Of a DNA stretch of 64,000 bases, positions 1 to 9,075 are shown in pieces. The first letter of the stretch is position 1. Each line of letters starts with the position of its first letter. This stretch comes from Xenoacremonium recifei (taxonomy: Eukaryota; Ascomycota; Sordariomycetes; Hypocreales; Nectriaceae). Under the pieces are notes generated by a model that made no database searches, had not been told where the DNA came from, and saw only the letters and a program-made list of their open reading frames with translations. Location: positions 1,116,001 to 1,180,000 of the forward strand of contig WOFQ01000003.1 of the NCBI GenBank assembly GCA_012184525.1, given 5' to 3'. The translations under genes were made by a program, and so were the position numbers.

Positions 1-957
1 GGTTGAAGAAGGAAGGAGGGGCGAGCCCATGCTGTGTGGAGCGAAAAATAAGGTATTCTCCGATCAGCCAGTCCCCACTTTATCTCGGCACGTACCGACC
101 CTTACCACCTCAGGCACCAACATCTGGCCGAGCAACCCGTCTGTTTGTCGGTCTACCATTAGGCATCTATGTCGGTAGACACTTCTCTTGCTCGCACTTC
201 TCTGAAGTTGAATATTGGTAGATTCATTGATCCAGATATCTTCCTACTGCCTCTACAACTTGCCGTTTGCTACTCATCAATCCTCATACACCTTCGAGAT
301 ATGTAGACAGATTTTCCAGTGTGCATATAGAATGAAACCTTTCCGGGAGAGGCCATCTACAGAGAAATAGACACTCAGAAGGTTGGCTGTGTCCACAACA
401 CTAGATCTCTACATTCGCCTTCTTGCACCGTCTATTCCCGTGTATCAGAGGAATCTATCTATTTATATCGAGCACCCATATTCTGCCACAGTATTTAAAG
501 CCCAACCCTCTTTCGGCAACTGCCATCTTAAATTCGTTGTCGCTTGTAACCCAGCTTTTGTATCCTCCAAAGTTAGGGAAACCTGGAAAGCAGAACTCCT
601 GAGAGTAAGCAGTGATTCACGGGTAGGAAGGGAATGAAGCAAATTCTGATGAACACGGAAAAAGTTGGGACTTGGCGGGCGGAAAATGCCTGCAACCGGA
701 GTTGTCGAGAATGGGAACCTTTCCAGCTTCGATTGATTCATCTTTTCTTAGAGAAAATTTGGGAGGCCTTCCTCCAAAACATCAACATCCTCCCTTCTTA
801 TCATCTAGCAACAGCCACACACACATCAGCCTGACACTCAGGCCTCCCGCAAGAACCATCTATTTGGCCGTCTGATGAAGTAAGTATAATCTACATAACA
901 CCGCTGTATTCAACTAGCTAACGCACCTAGCTCAATCGATTGAATCTGAACTGCACG
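1..957. other. gene-free left edge with a 5' UTR intron candidate
   Basis: No convincing protein-coding frame is visible on either strand. Near its right end, 880-930 looks like a 51-nt intron: donor GTAAGT at 880, a branch point AGCTAACG and acceptor CACCTAG ending at 930. It would lie in the 5' UTR of the gene that starts at 958. The frame crossing the junction is open for about 16 codons upstream but contains no ATG, so I treat it as leader rather than coding. Confidence 0.4.
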
Positions 958-1830
958 ATGCCACCACAATCCACACAGAACCCGGACACTCTCGAACAGT
1001 CGGAGGGGCAGGAGGGTGACCGCACGCCCAATACCCAGTTACGGAGTCTCACAAGAACGATCACCACTGTCTGCACACAGACCCGGGAGGAAGCCATGAC
1101 ATCAGCCGGTCCTCTTGTAGACGCGATGTCCAATTCTCGGATTTCGCAGGAGTCGTTGGTCCCTACAGTCAAGGCTTGGTTGACCAAAGAACGTTTCAGA
1201 GTGCTTCCTGAGCGCTTTAAGGAACGCGTCTACGTGTTTGCGATGAATTACTTGCCCGAATTCGGCGAGAACATTACCCCCAACGAGTTTGAGGATTGCA
1301 GTACCTGGTACTACGAGGTTCAGACGGAGGAACCCATCGCACCTACGGGCTCCCAGGACCTAGCGGATATGTGGTCAGATCTTGACAACCTTACCCGCCC
1401 CGACAAGGCCATGCACGAAGCGACCAGGAAGATCAAAGTAAACATCATGCGGTTGTTTACCCAAGTAGAAAACAGGCTAAAGTTTGCCGAGGCAAGGAAT
1501 GAGGCGTACAAAGAAGCGCTCAGGGGAGTTGGACCTTACAAAGAAGTCATCAAAGAGATTGGGCAAATATCTGCGGTCATTAAGGGGGCATCTGCGGTCA
1601 TGGATGAGGCGTCTACGAACATTAAAGAGGCAACTCAGGAGATGCATCGCGCCGGGGAGGCAGTCCGTGGCGCTCGGGACATAGCAAAGAAGAGAGCATG
1701 GCCGAATTCTTCTTCTACTGATGAGGCTGAAAGTCGTATCCCGAAGCTGGATGCAAATAGGCAGACAGTGCATCAGACCAAGCGCCCACAGATTCGGCGC
1801 CAACTACCGAGCAGCGACTCGGATTCCTAG
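958..1830 (+). CDS. lineage-specific charged protein with helical/coiled-coil middle
   Basis: A 290-residue protein that I do not recognise. Translation is taken from the first ATG (958); the open frame extends a little upstream without one. The N-terminal third is polar and low in structure. Residues around 65-120 contain conserved-looking aromatic stretches (YVFAMNYLPEF, TWYYEV). Residues about 140-225 are rich in A, E, K and I with a helical, coiled-coil-like pattern. The tail is basic and then ends in acidic serines (SSDSDS). There is no signal peptide, membrane segment or catalytic motif. A likely 5' UTR intron precedes it. It is probably a real single-exon gene restricted to related fungi; function unknown. 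Confidence 0.55.
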   Translation: MPPQSTQNPDTLEQSEGQEGDRTPNTQLRSLTRTITTVCTQTREEAMTSAGPLVDAMSNSRISQESLVPTVKAWLTKERFRVLPERFKERVYVFAMNYLPEFGENITPNEFEDCSTWYYEVQTEEPIAPTGSQDLADMWSDLDNLTRPDKAMHEATRKIKVNIMRLFTQVENRLKFAEARNEAYKEALRGVGPYKEVIKEIGQISAVIKGASAVMDEASTNIKEATQEMHRAGEAVRGARDIAKKRAWPNSSSTDEAESRIPKLDANRQTVHQTKRPQIRRQLPSSDSDS

Positions 1831-1960
1831 TGAAGGCAGATGGGCTGAGTATTGAAGGGTATATTAAGACAACCGGAACACGCATAGATAGTGAATCCCA
1901 TTACACGGACAGTTTACACCTCACCCTCCGCCGTACGAACATGTGCGTTGCGACAACCCA

Positions 1961-2269
1961 CTACCTGCACGCAGCGTTGCGTTGACGGGCGGCGGCGTCC
2001 ATTGGAACCGGTCCATCCATCATCAGGGTATCGAAGTCGTATGACACGTCCTCAAATGCGTCGGCGAACTTTCGCTTCCGGTTTGCTGGTGTGTCCTCTT
2101 CTGGGTCCTTCTTTCCGAGGCCGAGTCTTGTCGGTGCGTCCTTGTAGGCCTTGATCTCCCTTTCCTTGAACTCCAGATTTTGTCGCAGAGCATCGTCGCA
2201 TTCTGTCCCACCCGGTTAGCACATGTGTCAAGAGCCCAGGCTGTCCACTTTACAACGGATGTCCTTCAT
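1961..2269 (-). CDS. possible small two-exon gene, 84 residues, charged
   Basis: Reading the minus strand, exon 1 would be 2257-2269 and exon 2 1961-2202, separated by a 54-nt intron with a GTTGTA donor, a GCTAAC branch point and an ACAG acceptor. The product is strongly charged, with a helical stretch (EFKEREIKAYKD), a basic cluster (NRKRKF) and an acidic-hydrophobic motif (FEDVSYDFDTLMMDG), which reads like genuine protein. The frame stays open upstream of the ATG to about 2398 and there encodes a hydrophobic, membrane-like segment (LLFCVLLSTVAAITICIT), so the true start may lie in a missed upstream exon, or this may be the decayed end of a larger gene. CPA2 ends only 275 bp away on the same strand. 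Confidence 0.3.
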
Positions 2270-2543
2270 GGTTATGCAAATTGTAATGGCGGCGACAGTG
2301 GACAACAATACACAGAAAAGTAGGTAGATTGACCGCGTAGAACAGGACAATTTTCCATCACTCTCACACAGCTCCCTCACTCGATACCTAGTTTTAAGAA
2401 ATCAGATTTTTTTTCCCCTCTCTAATTCCCGGAATCCAAGATCCCCGTCTCCTCTCTTTCAAAAAAAGAATAGTATAAGAAGTCCTTTCTCCCGAAACAA
2501 ATAACGCCAAAGTTCACCCCTTCTGCTTTTGGGGTGCTAACAT

Positions 2544-5500
2544 TTACAAGGGCTTGCCGCCGATGAACTCGGACCAGGGGCGGACTTCGGAGGGAATACC
2601 CTCGGGTCGCGGGAGCTTCTCGCTCATGCATTGGGCGAAGAGGATGGCAGTCTGTTTTGTTTGTTAGCTGTTACTATATTTTCGGTAACCAGTTCAGAGA
2701 TAACATACCTGGGGCTCCATGAACAGAGGAACACCAAAGTCGACAGCGTTTCGGCGCATGACGTAGTCCGTATCCAACACAGTCTTTCCTCGGGCCTGGG
2801 CCAGGTTGAAGGCACCGCGGATGTCGTACTTTTGGAAGACCTCTCGGAGGGCTCGCTTGTCCTCCTTAGGGAACTCAATAACCTCAACCTCGACGTTGTG
2901 CTTCGAGCTAGACTCGATGAACTGCTTAACCTCCTCGCTGGCGGCGTACAGCTTGTAGCCCAGGGGAGCGACGTAGTCGACGACCTGGGTGAGCCAGGGC
3001 TTGGTGACGTCGCCGCCAAACAGGAGACCCTCACCAGGCTCAGGCATGCGGAAGTTCATGGTAGACTGGAGCGAGGTCCAGTAGGCCTCGACCAGATCCT
3101 TTCCGAAACAAGCGATCTCACCGGTAGAAGCCATCTCGACGCCGAGGAAGGGGTCGGCGCCAGCGAGACGGGTCCAGGAGAACTGGGGGACCTTGGTAGC
3201 AAGGTAGTCGCGCTTGACGGCCATGAGGTCAGTCGGTTCAGGGACATCCTTGCCGACGAGGGCCTTTGTAGCAACATCGATGAAGTTGGTGCCAAGGACC
3301 TTGCTGACGAAAGGGAACGATCGCGAAGCTCGGAGGTTGCACTCGATGACCTTCAGAAGAGGCTCACCACCTTCGGGGTTCTCGGCCTTGATGATCTGCA
3401 TATTGAAAGGACCAGTGATCTTCCAGGCCTTGGCAACACGCTGAGCAATATCCTTGACACGCTCCATGGTGGTGGCATCGAGAGTCGCGGGAGGCAGGAC
3501 GAGAGTAGCATCACCGGAGTGAACACCAGCCTGTTCAACGTGCTCACTGACAGCGTGAACGACCAGCTCACCCTTGGAGGCGACACCATCGACGTCAATC
3601 TCCTGCGCGCCCTCGATGAACTTGCTGATGACGACGGGGTGGTCGGGAGAAACGTTGCTGGCAGCCTCAAGCTTGTCCTTGAGGTCCTCCTGGCTGCGGA
3701 TCACGGTCATGGCAGCACCGGAGAGGACATAGCTAGGGCGGACGAGGACGGGATAGCCGACCTCCTCGGCGAACTGCTCAGCAGCCTCAACCGAAGACAA
3801 TTCCTTCCATGCGGGTTGATCGATGCCAATGCTGTCGAGAATCTCCGAGAATTTCTGGCGGTCCTCAGCCTTATCGATATCCTTGGGGTCCGTGCCCAGG
3901 ACCTTGGCCCCACCCGTCTCCTGAAGTCTAAGTGCGATATTCTGGGGCAGTTGTCCACCCACAGAAACAACAACACCAGAAGCGCTCTCGAGCTCGTAAA
4001 TGTCCATAACTCGCTCGTAGCTCAATTCCTCGAAGTAGAGCTTGTCCGCAGTGTCGAAATCAGTACTGTAAGTCTCCGGATTATACTCACGTGATCAGTT
4101 AGCATTGAAACTGTAAAATCTTCGGTGTTGTGACATTTGGGGCGTTGGGGGAGGTCATCGAGGTCAAGCAAATTGGGTTTAGGATACGGTTGAAATTGGA
4201 ATCGAAATTAGGGTTTGGGATGAGGGTAAAGGTTGAGGTTGAGGAAGGAAGGGATTGAAATTAGGGATTATGAATTGAAGTGAAGTAGATATGAGATTGA
4301 GATTGGGGTTTGGGATTGAGTCTTGGGGTTGAGGTTGAGATTAAGGTTTGGGATGAGGGTAAAGGTTTAGGTTGAGGAAGGAAGGGATTGGAATTAGGGA
4401 TTATGAATTGAGGTGAAGTGATTATGAGACTGGGATTGGGGGTTGGGATTGAGTCTGGGAATTGAGATCGAGATTGGGGTGAAGTTGAGATCAGGCATGA
4501 TGTTGAGGTAGGAGTGAGATCGAGAATAGGGATGAGGTTGAGAATAGGGGTTAGGCAAGTGCTGGGGAAGCATTTACTCACGTTGATCATAACAGTCTTC
4601 TCACCCATCTGCCTCAAAGCCTGGGTGGCGCTGACAGCACACCAGTCGAATTCGACGGAGCTACCAATTCGGTAGACACCGCTTCCAAGAATGACAGTAC
4701 CCTTGTCCTCGAACGTGACATCGTGGGAAGAACCGTTGTAGGTGGTGTACAGGTAGTTGGTATCGGCAGGGAATTCGGCCGCGAGGGTGTCAATCTTCTT
4801 GACCCAGGGGCGGATGTTGAGGCTCAGTCGGTAGGCTCGGACCTCGTCCTCGGTGCTCTTGACAGCCATGGCGATCTGCTTGTCAGAGAAACCCATCTTC
4901 TTGGCCTTGAGAACCTGCTCCCGCTTAAGAGCCTGGAGCCCGCCAGCAGCCTCGAGTTCCCGAGTGCAGTCGACAATGTTCTGGAGCTTATAGAGGAACC
5001 ACTTATCGATCTTGGTCAGATCGTGGACCTTCTCGACTGAATAGTTCTCGTGAAGCATGGCTTGACCAACAGCCAACCATCGGCGGTCGGTAGGGTTCTG
5101 AAGCTCAAAGTCAAGATCCTCAAACTTGTCGCCCTGGAAGCCGACGAATCGGGGGTCGACTTGGCGAATAGCTTTCTGGAAAGACTCCTCAAAGGTTCGT
5201 CCGATAGCCATAACCTCACCAACCGACTTCATGGCGCTGCCAATGTCACGCTTGACGTGTTGGAACTTGGACAAATCCCATCGGGGGATCTTAGTGACGA
5301 TGTAATCAAGAGAGGGCTCGAAGTTCGCAGTAGTGGTCTTGGTAACTGCGTTAGGAAGCTCGGGGAGGGTGTGGCCGAGACCGATCTTAGCAGCAGTGTA
5401 AGCAAGGGGGTATCCGGTGGCCTTTGAGGCAAGGGCAGAAGATCGAGAAAGACGGGCGTTGACCTCAATGACACGGTAGTCAAGGCCATCAGGCTGGAGA

Positions 5501-6725
5501 GCGTACTGAACGTTACACTCTCCCACAACGCCGAGATGTCGGACGATCTTAATAGCGGCGCTTCGGAGCATGTGATACTCCTCATCACTCAGGGTCTGGC
5601 TAGGAGCCACGACGATAGAGTCACCGGTGTGGATGCCGAGAGGATCGAAGTTCTCCATGTTGCAAACAGTAATGCAGTTGTTGTTCGCGTCTCGGACGAC
5701 CTCGTACTCAACCTCTTTCCAGCCCTTGAGCGACTTCTCGACAAGAATCTGGGGGGAGAGGGTCAGGGATCGAGCAGACATGTTTCGGAGCTCCTCCTCG
5801 TTGTTGGCGAAACCAGATCCAAGACCACCCAGGGCGTAGGCGGCTCGGACAATGATGGGGTATCCGACCTTCTCGGCGGCGTCGAGAGCCTCCTCGACAG
5901 TGCTAACGGCGATAGACTTGGCAATAGGGATATCAATCTCCCCGAGAGCCTTAGCGAACAGATCTCGATCTTCACTGGTCTCGAGGGTCTTGACGCTAGT
6001 ACCAAGGACCTTGACTCCGTACTTCTCAAAAAGACCGAGTCGCTGCATCTGGACACCCAGGTTCAGGGCGGTCTGACCGCCAAAGGACAGGAAGATACCA
6101 TCGGGCTTCTCCTTCTCAATGACATAGCTGACGTATTCCGGGGTCACGGGCAGGTAGTACACCTCATCAGCGAGGCTGTGGTTGGTCTGGATGGTCGCGA
6201 TATTGGGGTTGATGAGAACGGAGGCAACACCGGCCTCCTTGAGGGCCTTGAGGGCTTGCGATCCTAGAAGAAAAGACCAAGGTCAGTCTCAATTTTTGAA
6301 TCGCGGGGGAGCTGTCTGACTCATGACACAAAGCACAATGTCATCATCGAGCGCAAACGCGAGCTCTATAAAATGTACGAACCTGAGTAATCGAATTCTC
6401 CAGCCTGGCCAATGGCGAGACCACCACTGCCGATGACGAGGACCTTCTTGACGTCCACAGCCTGGTGAGGCTTGATGACCCCGCTGTCGAGATAGGCCTT
6501 GGGGTTGGGGGCTTCCTGGACAGCAGCCGAGCTATATGCGCGGACAACGGAAACAGTGCCCAATCGCTTCGTCTGCGACGGCTTGACAGCCGCGCGATTG
6601 AATGCGCTGAGGGTGGCTGAGGAGAAGGACCTGGCGCTCACGGGCAGAGCTCGGGGGACTCGACGTCCGTGTCGGAGCAGAGCCGGAGCTCGACCAGCGA
6701 GGTTCTTGACCAGGTTTGCAGGCAT
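2544..6725 (-). CDS. CPA2: carbamoyl-phosphate synthase, arginine-specific, large subunit (mitochondrial)
   Basis: Makes carbamoyl phosphate from glutamine-derived ammonia, bicarbonate and two ATP for arginine synthesis, with the separately encoded glutaminase small subunit. Four exons join in frame: 6383-6725, 4582-6263, 2709-4085 and 2544-2651, giving 1169 residues, the expected size. The first ~65 residues are rich in R, S and A with no acidic residues, a typical mitochondrial transit peptide, which separates it from the cytosolic pyrimidine fusion enzyme. Next come VLVIGSGGLAIGQAGEFDYSG, the first ATP-grasp half (SFGGQTALNLG, VEVNARLSRSSALASK), the second half (SVGGQLPQN, VIECNLRASRSFPFVSK), and a C-terminal regulatory MGS-like domain. 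The third junction restores the conserved INYNPET motif but uses a GAG acceptor after a 496-nt minisatellite intron. No small-subunit gene is nearby. Confidence 0.95.
4086..4581 (-). repeat. CPA2 intron composed of minisatellite, with 9-bp direct repeats at both ends
   Basis: This 496-nt intron is far longer than its neighbours. Its middle (about 4140-4570) is a purine-rich (plus strand) degenerate tandem array of GGTTGAG/GGGATTGAG-like words. A larger copy is also visible: the segment beginning GTTTGGGATGAGGGTAAAGG recurs at 4213 and 4346, a period of about 133 bp. The donor is GTGAGT. The branch point GCTAAC is ideal, and the first AG after it gives a GAG acceptor. The 9-mer ACGTGAGTA (coding strand) occurs exactly at both ends (4575-4583 and 4084-4092). 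If retained, the intron would read on for about 107 codons of low-complexity sequence. Confidence 0.85.
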
Positions 6726-9075
6726 GGCGGCGGATGTGCAGGCGGATCAATGCTTGGAGTGCACCGTCCCGCTGGCAAGCTCGCCCGTGAGAGTCCCTTC
6801 AGATCCCGATTGAAGCGGATGGGAGCGCGTGGTGGTGAGGGCGACGAGATGCAATGACTCTCTCAGATCCGGTGGGGAAGAAGAACAGCAGTCTGGAGAA
6901 AGAAAAAAAGAGGCGGCACAGGGGGAGGTACTGCAACTGATAAGATAAGAGTGAAAAATGTGTGACTCCCGCAAGCTTCAATTTTTTTAGACCAACCCGA
7001 TGAGCTACGACAGACTCAACATTTTCCCGCTCCCTGCTCGAGCTAGTATGATGTAGGTATCCAGCGCATCGATGCTGCAGACTCAATCGGTCTTTCAGGT
7101 TGCTATCATGTATGAAATGCATCAATTGGTGAGCTATTCTTTGTTTCTTCGCCTACCTGTCGCTCAATGCTCTCGAGTATCACTGTCTAGACTCAATGAT
7201 CCCTCCTGTCCAACCCCAACCACCAAACTTCAGCCACCAGACCGCCGCAACAATAATTATTTCTGCGTCATGTCCTCTTCACCGATTCTCGCTCGCAGTC
7301 TGAACTCCGTCTCCTAGTTCTGCGGTGAAGACCCTGTCTGTGTGAACATCCCGTTCAGCCCGCCCTTCAGTGATTGGGTCGTCTAAGGTCTCCGCAGAGA
7401 AAAGTGTGAGATCCCGGTCCGCCGCTATCGCATCCCGTCCCAGTCAACGTCACCGCACCGAGTGCTCGTAGATGGAGCTTCAACAAATTCAGTTAGGACT
7501 ACCTGCTTGGGGCTTCCTCTAGAGCAAGACCCTCGAATGAATGAACGTCTTCTACAGCTCTCACATCCACTTGTAAATTTTTTCGAGCTTGCCTTGCCCA
7601 AGAAAGCTGGGCTCTGTCGATCGCTGTGCTTCTAGTGTGGGCAGCTCCTCGGCTTGTGGAGGGTGTTGTCGATGTTGGACCGTGAGCACCTAGTCGCCGA
7701 TTCTTCTCCGAGAATTACTCATTATTTATTACTCATTGCTGTCTAGCAAGACGATATCACGGAAGACTGCGTTCATTGTAGGATTGTAGGGAAAAGTGCA
7801 AATTCAAGAGTGATGAGTTCTGTTTTGAGTTATTTTCAAGGTGAAAGTTTACTGAAGCCACAGGTTACACAGCATATGTAGCCTAAATCCACATGCACTG
7901 GCCAGCGAAAGCAAGGCCAACAGCAGAGATCGACACTACCCGCGCTCCGATAAGACTCAAGAAAGAAGTAACGCACGTGCAAAGGACTAAAAGACTTAAT
8001 CCTCCGAGTTGAGATGCATCTACGGGATTGAGTTACCCTACATGAACGGGTACCTTGCTGGGGCAGTACCAAGATCCGAAGATGCCCAATATGGATCACT
8101 TCTCATTGGTCAACCGTTTAGGTACCCGCAATTTCCCGCGACTGCGTCGGTAAGTTGTTAATCCGCTCCGCATCCACCTCTCAGCTCATTAAGCCGCTCA
8201 GCGACTTGGGATCATTCAACTCCCGACCCGACACAGAGAGTGAACCACCACCTGTCTCAGTCATCCAATCCTCTGCCAGCGCTGCGATTTTTCCATTCCA
8301 CGTCGGATTACGTGCCGCTTCCTATTACTCTATGCAATGATGCAAATGCATATATTTCCTTTACGTCATTACTTCGGAGCTGGCTCTGAGCGCAAGTGCT
8401 ACTATGCCCAGAGGGCAAGTCTCAGCTAGGAGTCCAGCGATCTGCAACCCCAATGTCTCTTGAAGCAAAGGGAGTTTCTCCAGATCCAATAGACAACCCG
8501 ACATCATTCCTCCTGGCATTCTCGAGCCACGGAATGCTCCTCTGGCTTCCCAATGGTAGTCCTTTCATTCCCCGTGCGCGCCCATCCTGCGGCTCCTCCC
8601 TCCTCTGCTTGTTGATCCTCGTCGGTATGCGGTCGTCCACGGCCCTGGCTACCACGGTCGGGAAATTTACCATGTTCCGAAGTGCCGTCATATTACCCCA
8701 GAATGAGAATTTGACAATGCCGAAGTCGTGCTACTGTCGCTGCCGTCTTGGCAAATCCCCATTCCTTCAGCTTGCTCGTGCTGGACCCAGGACGGCATCA
8801 GCAGTGCTTTTGGCCTTGCATCTGTGGAAATCGATCGTCGACATTTTTCTCAGGATGATGCTCCCGAGAACCCACCGAGACAACTCGTTGATCGACGTAG
8901 TCGTCGGGGAGTAAGAGAGAACATCTAGTAAAATTATGAAGTATAAGATGGCATCAACAACTCGCCTTGGTGTTGTTCAGAATCCTCTCAAACATCCTCA
9001 TCATCTTCACAGGCACTAGCTCCCCTGCCTAGCCTCTCTTCCACCCTCAAAGTAAATTGCATTGATACCTTCAAG
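6726..9075. other. 2.3-kb intergenic region between CPA2 and the repeat-protein gene
   Basis: The divergent upstream regions of CPA2 (-) and the gene at 9076 (+). Open frames occur but none has protein-like composition or plausible splice partners. The stretch directly left of 9076 has C/T-rich tracts usual for fungal promoters and leaders. I see no RNA gene or mobile element. Confidence 0.5.

Noticed and set aside
2631..4094. 487-codon plus-strand open frame opposite CPA2
   Set aside because: Antisense shadow of a conserved CPA2 exon; its Asp/Leu-rich composition is what reading the complement of that exon produces.
8396..8914. 172-codon plus-strand frame and a 89-codon minus-strand frame over the same DNA
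   Set aside because: Neither has a recognisable domain, and competing open frames over the same DNA suggest chance. The minus frame (8422-8691) is slightly more protein-like, and a decayed gene is not excluded.
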